DNA from: an uncultured Flavihumibacter sp. | GTDB lineage: Bacteria; Bacteroidota; Bacteroidia; Chitinophagales; Chitinophagaceae | Reading direction: 5' to 3' | DNA: 16,108 nt | Assembly (NCBI GenBank): GCA_946481605.1 | Contig: CAMLPA010000022.1 | Location: 1 to 16,108, forward strand | Position numbers and translations under genes: made by a program | Part shown: positions 1 through 6,211 of the stretch, in pieces | Position numbering within the stretch: the first letter of the stretch is position 1 | Layout: every line of letters begins with the position of its first letter | The notes under the pieces: generated by a model | What the model saw: only the letters and a program-made list of their open reading frames with translations | What the model was told of the DNA's origin: nothing | Database searches by the model: none

Positions 1-307
1 TGCTTCTTTAGCATAACCCTGAATTATTTTCTTCTGAAAGGATAGTTATTGCGCGTGGGCTCTTTATTCCTTGTATAGGCAACTTTTTACTTTCCCGCAA
101 CGACGGCTATGCAAGTCTTAAGTGGTGGGCGAACTGGAAGTATATCAACTCTTGAATTACACTATCATGGAAACCGTTATGATACATGCTATAATATAGC
201 TGGCGGAACAGGAATGTCGGCGCTTATTTAAAATAGATAGAAGTTTAATTTATTTTCTTTACAAGGACTACCGGCACATAAATGAGTAAAGTAAATAATA
301 GATGACT

Positions 308-350
308 GGGATAAAGCACTTTGAAAATCTCTTTTAAAAGTGCTTTACCC
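308..350. repeat. Long near-perfect inverted repeat (hairpin)
   Basis: The arm TAAAGCACTTT at 312-322 pairs perfectly with AAAGTGCTTTA at 337-347, and GGG at 308-310 pairs with CCC at 348-350 across one bulged A (311). This gives about 14 base pairs around a 14-nt loop. There is no clean T-tract on either side and the nearest recognised gene ends more than 300 nt away, so it is not an obvious terminator for a known gene. It may belong to the repeat-rich intergenic element that follows. Confidence 0.75.
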
Positions 351-372
351 ATACCAGCGCAAACAACCTGAC

Positions 373-420
373 AGCTGGTCTGAATACAAAAAACACGCTC
401 TTCGTCTTAATCAACCAGCT
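373..420. repeat. Short inverted repeat with wide spacing
   Basis: AGCTGGT at 373-379 is the exact reverse complement of ACCAGCT at 414-420, with 34 nt between the arms. Seven pairs with such a spacer are weak alone. It matters only because it lies next to the hairpin at 308-350 and the TTGCG repeats at 540-569, inside a region with no gene. Confidence 0.35.
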
Positions 421-537
421 TCAATAAAACAGCCACGTTGCGCCTGCGAGGGCACGAAGCAGTGCGCCGTTGCGAGAAAATATCCCTCCAAAACGAACTC
501 CCCACTCCACAGAAGCTCCCCAAAAAACTTAACCGCT

Positions 538-572
538 CCTTGCGTTCCTTGCTCCCTTGCGTCTTCGCGTGA
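538..572. repeat. Degenerate short tandem repeat, TTGCG(T/C) type
   Basis: The words TTGCGTTCC (540-548), TTGCTCCC (549-556), TTGCGTC (557-563) and TTCGCG (564-569) follow each other with a period falling from 9 to 7 nt. Read on the minus strand this is a CGC-AAG series beginning with TTTCACGCG. From memory, similar short CGCAAAG-like series recur in intergenic DNA of many Bacteroidota genomes; their function is not known to me. The degenerate period separates it from a simple microsatellite. Confidence 0.5.
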
Positions 573-614
573 AAAAAGCATTGCACTGCAAATGCTTGCG
601 CGAAATACCCCAAC

Positions 615-643
615 AAAAAAAGTCCCCCCCAATGGAGAGACTT
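615..643 (-). terminator. Intrinsic terminator of the DUF4290-murA-gmk-corC operon
   Basis: On the minus strand AAGTCTCTCC pairs with GGGGGGACTT (ten pairs, two of them G-U) around the loop ATTG, and the stem runs into seven consecutive T residues (complement of 615-621). It begins 25 nt after the corC-like stop codon, the right place to end the four-gene operon. The stem is GC-rich in the middle, and the T-tract follows directly, as expected for Rho-independent termination. Confidence 0.88.
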
Positions 644-668
644 GAAAATTATCTTACCTGCAAAAACC

Positions 669-1943
669 CTAAGAAAGCTCCTTCACCTTCACCATCTCAA
701 TTCGTGTATCCGAAACATTCAAAATATCAAACTGCAACTTATCGATGATGATCCGCTCCTTCAACTTAGGAATCGTTTCATGGTGATTAATAATAAACCC
801 CGAAAGGGTTTCCGACTCATCCACTTCAAACTTGAAACCATATTTCTCGTTCAGGTAATCCAGCTCCAGTCTACCGGAGAAAATGTATTCGTCGTCGGCG
901 ATCTGTTTTTCAACGAATTCTTCAGTATCGTGTTCATCTTTGATTTCACCGAAAATCTCTTCGAGCAAATCTTCCATGGTAACAATGCCGGAGGTGCCTC
1001 CGAATTCATCCACCACCCAAGCGATGCTTTTGCGCTCTTTGGTGAACTTACTGATGAGATCGGTAACACTCATGCTCTCGGGTACGGCAGGGATGGGCAA
1101 CAGGATGGCGGGGATGTTCACCGGGTGTTTGAAAAGATCGAGTTGGTGGATATACCCAACGATCTGATCGATGTTGCCCTCGTACACCACCAGCTTACTG
1201 AGCTGTGTACTCATGAATTTCTGGCGTGCTTCTTCTATGGGCGCATTCAGGTCAATCCCTTCAATTTCTTTCCTGGGCACCAGGCACTGCCGCACTTTCA
1301 CGCCGGGCAGGGACAATGCATTTTCAAAAAGCTCCGTATCCAGGTCTTCACTGTGTTCCGACCGCATCTCCTTGGTTTGCTGGTAGAAGTATTCCAGATC
1401 AACCCGGGAAAGCGCTTCGCGGTTTTCGTGGATGCGCACGTTAAAAAGATATTTCAGTACCCATTCGGCGATACTCACAAAGAAAGAGGCGATGGGGTAG
1501 AAAAGTGTATGGAAGAACTGAACGATGGAGGCGGAATAGTAAAGCAACGTATCAGCTTTCGCACGGAAGATCGCTTTAAAAAAGAATTCCACCACAAGGA
1601 TGATAATTGTGGCCAGGAAAACATCCACGATCAGGCGGGGAATAGGAATTTCGATGTTCACCCTTTTCCAGAGTACATCGTACATAAAATCGCTTACCAG
1701 CAATCCGTAGATCACGAGCATAATGTTCATGCCGATCAGGCATGTCCCGATAAAGCGGGAAGGCTCGTCCATGAACCTGGACAGAATGATTCCCCTTCTT
1801 TTTCCCTGCTTTCTTTTGAGTTCGATGCTGAGTTTATTGGCAGAAACGAACGCCATTTCAAGCCCCGAAAAGAAAGCGAATACCAACAGGACCAGTATGG
1901 TGATTCCCACCACACCCACATAGTGATACAAACTCATAGGCAT
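669..1943 (-). CDS. CNNM/CorC-HlyC family membrane protein (hemolysin family)
   Basis: The 424-residue protein has the three-part layout of the CorC/CNNM family. An N-terminal DUF21 (CNNM) membrane domain spans about residues 5-170, with helices near 8-25, 65-90 and 103-125 and the SGLEMAF motif at 26-32. A tandem CBS pair follows at about 210-335, ending in the signature VDEFGGTSGIVTMEDLLEE, and a CorC_HlyC domain lies at 345-422. Members are linked to magnesium or cobalt efflux and other ion handling; the hemolysin name is historical. It is the last gene of the operon, 14 nt after gmk. An in-frame ATG two codons in (1935-1937) is an equally good start. GldE of gliding bacteria belongs to the same superfamily, but nothing here singles this protein out as GldE. 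Confidence 0.9.
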   Translation of the reverse strand: MPMSLYHYVGVVGITILVLLVFAFFSGLEMAFVSANKLSIELKRKQGKRRGIILSRFMDEPSRFIGTCLIGMNIMLVIYGLLVSDFMYDVLWKRVNIEIPIPRLIVDVFLATIIILVVEFFFKAIFRAKADTLLYYSASIVQFFHTLFYPIASFFVSIAEWVLKYLFNVRIHENREALSRVDLEYFYQQTKEMRSEHSEDLDTELFENALSLPGVKVRQCLVPRKEIEGIDLNAPIEEARQKFMSTQLSKLVVYEGNIDQIVGYIHQLDLFKHPVNIPAILLPIPAVPESMSVTDLISKFTKERKSIAWVVDEFGGTSGIVTMEDLLEEIFGEIKDEHDTEEFVEKQIADDEYIFSGRLELDYLNEKYGFKFEVDESETLSGFIINHHETIPKLKERIIIDKLQFDILNVSDTRIEMVKVKELS

Positions 1944-1957
1944 ATTAAAAAGATAAG

Positions 1958-2548
1958 TTACGGCTTTTCGGGTGAATTGCCAACAAAGGTGAGAATGGCC
2001 GCTTCGGTTTCACGACAGGCTGTTTCCAGGCAATCGTTCACGATGATGCGGTCGAAATGATTTTTAAATGAAATCTCGTAAGATGCTTTGTTTACACGGG
2101 CTTCAAGCGTATCTGCCGTTTCCGTTCCGCGCGATTCAAGTCTGCGGCGCAGTTCATCCACAGACGGTGGTTCTATAAAAAGAGAAAGGGATTGTTCGGG
2201 AAATTGTTGTTGTACGTGGATGGCGCCTTTCACATCGATGTCCAGCATCGGGATTTTTCCCATCTGCCAGATGCGTTCTATTTCGGCCCGCAGGGTGCCA
2301 TAGTATTTTCCTTCATACACCATTTCCCATTCAATAAAATCATTGTGCCGGATGTGTTCCTGGAACTGCTCCACACTCATGAAATGGTAATCTTTACCAT
2401 CCACTTCTCCGGCCCTTGGTTGCCTGGTTGCTGCTGAAATGGAGAAGGAAAGCCATGGATATTTTGCCAGCAGGAACCGGGTGATCGTGCTTTTTCCCGC
2501 GCCCGATGGCGCGGTGATGATGATGATTTTATGGGTGGAATCGTTCAT
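1958..2548 (-). CDS. gmk: Guanylate kinase
   Basis: This cytoplasmic enzyme phosphorylates GMP to GDP with ATP in purine nucleotide metabolism. The 196-residue protein has the family length. It carries the P-loop APSGAGKST at 13-21, the GMP-binding stretch SAATRQPRAGEVDGKDYHF at 38-56, FIEWEMVYEGKYYGT at 71-85, and the LDIDVKGA core strand near 103-110. The basic lid segment follows with RRRLESRGTE. Its ATG overlaps the murA stop codon as ATGA (2545-2548), so translation is probably coupled to murA, and the corC-like gene starts 14 nt after its stop. I see no missing catalytic residue. The last residues after FVGNSPEKP add nothing recognisable. Confidence 0.97.
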   Translation of the reverse strand: MNDSTHKIIIITAPSGAGKSTITRFLLAKYPWLSFSISAATRQPRAGEVDGKDYHFMSVEQFQEHIRHNDFIEWEMVYEGKYYGTLRAEIERIWQMGKIPMLDIDVKGAIHVQQQFPEQSLSLFIEPPSVDELRRRLESRGTETADTLEARVNKASYEISFKNHFDRIIVNDCLETACRETEAAILTFVGNSPEKP

Positions 2549-3849
2549 ATCCTTTGAATATCGGCGCCCAGCGCTTTCAGGCGTTCATCAATGTATTGAT
2601 AGCCGCGGTCGATCTGTTCAATGTTCTGGATGGTGCTTTTTCCATCCGCGCTCAATGCTGCGATCAGGAGGGAAACACCTGCACGTATATCCGGACTGCT
2701 CATGGTGATGCCCCGCAAACGGTGTTGTTTACCCAGACCAATCACCGCTGCGCGGTGTGGATCGCACAAAATGATTTGTGCCCCCATATCAATCAGTTTG
2801 TCCACGAAGAACAGGCGGCTCTCGAACATCTTCTGGTGAATCAGCACACTTCCTTTTGCCTGTGTAGCCACTACCAGTACGATGCTCAATAAATCGGGTG
2901 TAAAGCCTGGCCATGGGTTGTCGTAAATCGTGAGTACGGAGCCGTCGAGGAAGGTTTGTATTTCGTAGGCATCCTGTTCGGGGATGAAGATATCATCGCC
3001 GCGAAACTCCATCTGGATGCCGAGTTGTTTGAATTTTTCGGGGATGATGCCCAGGTTTTCGAGGCTTACATTCTTAATCGTGATCTCGCTGCCCGTCATA
3101 GCGGCCATGCCGATGAACGAACCAATTTCGATCATATCCGGAAGCATCCTGTGTTCCGTTCCGCCGAGGTAGTTCACGCCTTCGATGGTGAGCAGGTTAC
3201 TGCCGATGCCCGATATTTTTGCGCCCATCCTGTTCAGCATCTTGCAAAGCTGTTGCAGGTAAGGCTCACAGGCGGCGTTGTAAATAGTAGTGGTGCCATT
3301 GGCCATGCTGGCGGCCATTACGATATTGGCGGTACCGGTAACGGAAGGCTCGTCCAGCAGCATGTACGCGCCTTTCAATTCCGGCGCTTCGAGGCGGAAG
3401 AAACTTTCTCCCTGTTCGTAATGAAAAGTGGCGCCGAGTTTTTCGAAACCGATGATATGCGTATCCAGCCTGCGGCGTCCGATCTTATCACCGCCAGGTT
3501 TGGGAACATAAGCTTTTTTGAAACGTGCGAGCAATGGACCGGCCAGCATAACGGAGCCGCGTAAGCGCCCGCTTTTCTGGCGGAACTCAGCGGTGCCGAG
3601 GTAGTCCACGTTAACGTTATCGGCTTTAAAAATGCAGGTGTCGCGTGATACCCTGTTGATGGATACTCCGAGTTCGCCCAGGAGCTCAATGAGTAAATTC
3701 ACATCAAGAATATCGGGAATATTGGAGATGGTGATCTCTTCCGGCGTAAGCAAAACTGCGCTGATAATTTGCAGGGCCTCATTTTTAGCGCCCTGGGGGA
3801 TGATTTCCCCTTTCAGCTTTTTGCCGCCGTTCACTACAAAAGCGTTCAT
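2545..3849 (-). CDS. murA: UDP-N-acetylglucosamine 1-carboxyvinyltransferase, Asp-type active site
   Basis: MurA transfers enolpyruvate from PEP to UDP-GlcNAc, the first committed step of peptidoglycan synthesis, in the cytoplasm. The 434-residue protein shows the EPSP-synthase-like double domain: GAKNEAL at 20-26 with catalytic Lys22 and Asn23, SGRLRGSVMLAGPLLARF at 93-110, GFTPDL (the general-acid Asp region), FESRLFFVDKLIDMGA, and DIRAGVSLLIAAL near the C-terminus. The loop residue that is Cys115 in E. coli is Asp121 here (PGGDKIGRRR). Fosfomycin acts by alkylating that Cys, so this enzyme is predicted to be insensitive, as in Mycobacterium, Chlamydia and Borrelia MurA. It starts 6 nt after the DUF4290 gene and overlaps gmk by 4 nt. 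Confidence 0.96.
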   Translation of the reverse strand: MNAFVVNGGKKLKGEIIPQGAKNEALQIISAVLLTPEEITISNIPDILDVNLLIELLGELGVSINRVSRDTCIFKADNVNVDYLGTAEFRQKSGRLRGSVMLAGPLLARFKKAYVPKPGGDKIGRRRLDTHIIGFEKLGATFHYEQGESFFRLEAPELKGAYMLLDEPSVTGTANIVMAASMANGTTTIYNAACEPYLQQLCKMLNRMGAKISGIGSNLLTIEGVNYLGGTEHRMLPDMIEIGSFIGMAAMTGSEITIKNVSLENLGIIPEKFKQLGIQMEFRGDDIFIPEQDAYEIQTFLDGSVLTIYDNPWPGFTPDLLSIVLVVATQAKGSVLIHQKMFESRLFFVDKLIDMGAQIILCDPHRAAVIGLGKQHRLRGITMSSPDIRAGVSLLIAALSADGKSTIQNIEQIDRGYQYIDERLKALGADIQRI

Positions 3850-3855
3850 GACCGG

Positions 3856-4602
3856 TTATTTGAATCTCTTCTTATTGAACTTGTTGTTGGGATTATTCTG
3901 GTTGTTCCGGTTGTTGTTACCGCCGCCCTGGTTGTTCCGGTCGCGGTTATTACCCTGGCCGCCACCGTTACCCTGGTTGTTCCCGCCGCGGGGCTGGAAT
4001 TTCTGGTTGCGTTTGTTGCGGAAATCGTTGTAGTTCCTGTTGTCGTTCTGGCGGAAATGCTGTTGAGGTGCTTTAACGGCGGGCGCATTGGTGAACTCCA
4101 GTCCGCCACCGGTGATGGCGTCCAGTTCTCCGCGGATGGCATCATCATGAACGGCTTCTTTGTGCCAGTTCTGGTAAGCCAGTTTCATGTAGTAGGCTAC
4201 GGCGTTGGCGAAACCTGCTTTCTTTTCCGGATTTTCTTCCTGCAGTCCTTTGTTGATTACCCTTTCCAGGTGTTTTCCCAGGTGGGAATACCGTGGTTTT
4301 CCTTTGGGATACGGAATAATTTCCGGCCTTGCTTTCAGTGTTTCACGCGTGGGAATGGGGTAAGGAGATTCCACATCCAGTTTAAAATCTGAAATGAGGA
4401 AAAGGTGATCCCAGAGTTTATGACGGAAATCTTCCACGTTTTTCAGGTGTGGGTTCAGAAAGCCCATCAGTTCTATCACCACATAGGCGTTGCGCTGGCG
4501 GGTTTCTTTGTCTTCAATAGACATCAGGTATTCCACCATACGCTGGATATGACGGCCGTATTCCCTCATAATGAGGTGATTCCTGGTAGTATTGTACTGC
4601 AT
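3856..4602 (-). CDS. DUF4290 family protein with Asn/Gly/Arg-rich tail
   Basis: The 248-residue cytoplasmic protein (no signal peptide or membrane helix) has two parts. Residues 1-175 match the DUF4290 family of Bacteroidota, a soluble, mostly helical domain of unknown function that opens with MQYNTTRNHLIMREYGRHIQ. Residues 181-248 are a low-complexity tail of Asn, Gly, Arg and Gln with FRNKRNQ, QPRGGNNQG and a final KKRFK; it is strongly basic and probably disordered. Such tails often bind RNA or support condensate formation, but that is inference here. It is the first gene of the murA-gmk-corC operon, 6 nt before murA. From memory DUF4290 genes sit next to murA in many Bacteroidota, which suggests but does not prove a role near cell-wall synthesis. 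Confidence 0.85.
   Translation of the reverse strand: MQYNTTRNHLIMREYGRHIQRMVEYLMSIEDKETRQRNAYVVIELMGFLNPHLKNVEDFRHKLWDHLFLISDFKLDVESPYPIPTRETLKARPEIIPYPKGKPRYSHLGKHLERVINKGLQEENPEKKAGFANAVAYYMKLAYQNWHKEAVHDDAIRGELDAITGGGLEFTNAPAVKAPQQHFRQNDNRNYNDFRNKRNQKFQPRGGNNQGNGGGQGNNRDRNNQGGGNNNRNNQNNPNNKFNKKRFK
3859..4062 (-). repeat. Low-complexity coding repeat in the DUF4290 tail
   Basis: The segment encoding residues 181-248 is built from GGTTGTT- and ACCGCC-like words on the plus strand. The 13-mer CCCTGGTTGTTCC occurs exactly at 3926-3938 and again at 3971-3983, 45 nt (15 codons) apart. In-frame repeats of this kind can grow or shrink by slippage or recombination, so tail length may vary between strains. 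Confidence 0.7.
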
Positions 4603-4642
4603 GCAGGTAAGTTGCTGAGAAATAAAAATGTATTTACTAGGT

Positions 4643-4699
4643 AAAAAACCGAACTGCGCATGGCGCCTGAGTACTGGCTATCCTTAGTCGATTGCGGTT
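4643..4699 (-). promoter_or_regulatory. Possible structured leader or attenuator
   Basis: Between the promoter at 4712-4743 and the DUF4290 start lies a leader of about 100 nt. On the minus strand it contains a hairpin ACT(CAG)GCGC-CAT-GCGCAGT (complement of 4653-4672). An outer AACCG/CGGTT pairing (4695-4699 with 4647-4651) runs into a T-tract (complement of 4643-4648). The layout resembles an attenuator, but the stems are short and I know no matching RNA family. Confidence 0.3.
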
Positions 4700-4711
4700 T
4701 ATAAGTACCGT

Positions 4712-4743
4712 CAAAGGTACAGGAAACAATTTGAAAAAAGCAA
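4712..4743 (-). promoter_or_regulatory. Bacteroidota-type promoter for the DUF4290-murA operon
   Basis: On the minus strand TACCTTTG (complement of 4712-4719) matches the Bacteroidota -7 consensus TAnnTTTG exactly. A TTG (-33 element) lies 21 nt upstream (complement of 4741-4743), within the 17-23 nt range described for Flavobacterium promoters. Transcription should start near 4705, leaving an untranslated leader of about 100 nt before the ATG at 4602. Confidence 0.65.
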
Positions 4744-4779
4744 CTCCCTGGATTGTATTGATTTTGAATAAGTTAAGCG

Positions 4780-6006
4780 TTATTGTATCAGAAGCCTGGT
4801 GGTAAATTGCTGCCGGGTGGCCTTATCGGTGGCACGTACATAATACAAGCCCGATGGTGGTTTTACAGACCAGTCTACCTGGAGGGAAGGCTGGTTGCGG
4901 AGCGTGTATTGTTTGGTGAAAATACGCTGGCCCGTGGTATTAATGAGTTCTACTTCCATATCACCTTTGATGGCGCGATCGAAATCGAGGCGTACGCCGG
5001 AGATGGCTGGGTTGGGGTATGGAGTAACAGCAAAATTAGTTGAATTGCTTCCCTGCACTGATTTAATAGAAGAGTAGCCAAACTTTGTGGCTACTTCTGC
5101 ACGTTCATATCTTTTGATACGGAAAAAGAGTTTTCCTGCGGAAGCTTGTTCATTTGGTGCATATTGGACGGAGTACTCCATACTACCGGCCTCTTTCACA
5201 TTGATACTTGATATTCTTCCAAAAGTTTTTCCATCCGTACTCATTTCGATATCATAAGCGCTTGCCAGGGATTCATTTAAGCCTTTCCAGCTTATAATCA
5301 CCTTGTCATCTTTGCGGAAAACGGTAAAATCTGAAATGCTGTTTGCAAGAATTTCCAAAGGGCATATGTAGTAAACCAAACGCACATTCAGCCTGCTGTA
5401 ACCTCGCACAAAAAGATCATAGTTGCTGCTACCGTCCAATAGCGTTGTTGTGGAAGTATTCAGATAATCAAAACCAACGGTTCCATGCCCCATGAAATTA
5501 GATATTGAACCATTGGTAATATTGGAAATGGTTGTTCGGCTGTTGAATATTGTATCGGGACCAATATGAACTTCATCAGTGGAATCAAGCGGATCTGGAT
5601 TTGTTGCTTGCAAAAGATATGGGCCGTATTCCTTTATGGGGGAAGTCACATTTGATGTAAATCCCCATGGAGTAGTAAATCTTGATCTTCTGTAAGATTC
5701 AAAAGTGTAATAGTCCGCAAAATTTTCTCTGTTAAATAAGTCGAAATGAAGGACAGTCGTAACGGTTGAAGAGAATCTTGCGCAACTTATACCACTATCG
5801 GGCGGTGGTGTACCCAAGCGGTTAAAAGTTATAGTTGAATTGATGTCTGTTAAGGAATCGATAGTACGAACCTGTACTATTGAATCGGGAGTTGTGCCTC
5901 CAGAGCATTGGCAGGGAGGTTGAGCGGAAGCATCAAAAAAACTAAAACCAACAATCAGCCATAACGCACATACCAATGTGTAGAATTTTGGTTTCATAGG
6001 GATCAA
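4780..6006 (-). CDS. Secreted protein with T9SS type A C-terminal sorting domain
   Basis: The 408-residue protein begins with a signal peptide (cleavage likely after DASA, before Gln29) and then has Cys residues in PPCQC. Residues 35-215 resemble no family I know. Residues 225-310 look like an Ig or FN3-like beta domain (KVIISWKGLNES, AYDIEMSTDGKTF, FFRIKRYE), common just before sorting domains. Residues 326-408 are the sorting domain (TPYPNP, ELINTTGQRIF, PSGLYYVRATD, FTTRLLIQ), predicted to send it through the type IX system to the cell surface. The fourth residue is also Met (5995-5997) and gives the more usual MKPKFY start. The gene stands alone and is AT-rich: 44 of 120 bases are G or C in 5641-5760. 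Function of the passenger is unknown. Confidence 0.88.
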   Translation of the reverse strand: MIPMKPKFYTLVCALWLIVGFSFFDASAQPPCQCSGGTTPDSIVQVRTIDSLTDINSTITFNRLGTPPPDSGISCARFSSTVTTVLHFDLFNRENFADYYTFESYRRSRFTTPWGFTSNVTSPIKEYGPYLLQATNPDPLDSTDEVHIGPDTIFNSRTTISNITNGSISNFMGHGTVGFDYLNTSTTTLLDGSSNYDLFVRGYSRLNVRLVYYICPLEILANSISDFTVFRKDDKVIISWKGLNESLASAYDIEMSTDGKTFGRISSINVKEAGSMEYSVQYAPNEQASAGKLFFRIKRYERAEVATKFGYSSIKSVQGSNSTNFAVTPYPNPAISGVRLDFDRAIKGDMEVELINTTGQRIFTKQYTLRNQPSLQVDWSVKPPSGLYYVRATDKATRQQFTTRLLIQ

Positions 6007-6038
6007 TTTGGATTTGGACTTTGGATTCGGATCAATTG

Positions 6039-6046
6039 CAAAATTA
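6039..6046 (-). promoter_or_regulatory. Candidate -7 element for the T9SS cargo gene
   Basis: On the minus strand TAATTTTG fits TAnnTTTG exactly and lies about 33 nt before the first possible start codon (6006). The -33 element is poor: a TTG stands only 10 nt upstream, and a TTA at 21 nt is the best correctly spaced match. I treat it as a plausible but unproven promoter. Confidence 0.4.
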
Positions 6047-6177
6047 GAAAGATTACCAACCCGTTCCTAAGTGGAATCCCTCCAATTTTAAGCACCGTAA
6101 TTCCCGCAAAAACCAAGCCTGTTTTTGGCCGGAGCTTTGCCGGAATACGGTTGTAAAACGAAGCAAAGCCTTGTTTA

Positions 6178-6206
6178 TTGCGCCTTTAAGGAATGTATTA
6201 CTTTTG
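6178..6206 (+). promoter_or_regulatory. Bacteroidota-type promoter abutting the glycosyltransferase start
   Basis: TTG at 6178-6180 and TACTTTTG at 6199-6206 are 18 nt apart, a good match to the TTG / TAnnTTTG consensus. The ATG at 6212 is only 5 nt after the -7 element. Transcription would therefore start at or within a few nt of the start codon, giving a leaderless or nearly leaderless mRNA. Confidence 0.65.
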
Positions 6207-6211
6207 CGGAA

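Larger units (their letters stand above)
1..614. other. Long intergenic region without a convincing gene
   Basis: This stretch lies downstream of the minus-strand operon and holds no reading frame I recognise. Positions 1-300 are AT-rich (by hand count 15 of 60 bases are G or C in 241-300). They contain only short open frames: 12-155, with no start codon, and 109-231 from an ATG, 40 codons. Positions 308-600 are different: a long hairpin (308-350), a second inverted repeat (373-379 with 414-420), and GC-rich text with recurring TTGCG and TGCGCC words. Short frames do cross 340-645 on both strands, but they have skewed composition and resemble no protein I know. I read it as non-coding or decayed DNA; a small RNA cannot be excluded. 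Confidence 0.6.

Noticed and set aside
340..645. 101-codon plus-strand frame and antisense frames at 407-632
   Set aside because: They cover the repeat-rich and terminator region, have composition set by TTGCG and CCC runs, and resemble no protein.
669..1943. Naming the CorC-like protein GldE
   Set aside because: GldE is in the same superfamily, but the gene is not near other gld genes and no GldE-specific feature can be seen by eye.
642..2060. 472-codon plus-strand open frame
   Set aside because: It lies antisense over the CorC-like gene and the end of gmk. The minus-strand frames have full domain motifs and operon layout; this one has no recognisable domain and is a shadow.
3926..3983. 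Repeated 13-mers as a CRISPR or mobile repeat
   Set aside because: They are in frame and code for the Asn/Gly-rich tail; spacing is a multiple of three and there are only two copies.
3769..4392. 207-codon plus-strand frame with a very hydrophobic Val-rich stretch
   Set aside because: It is the antisense of the DUF4290 tail repeats and the murA start. The Val/Pro runs arise from reading the Asn/Gly/Arg codons backwards, not from a membrane protein.
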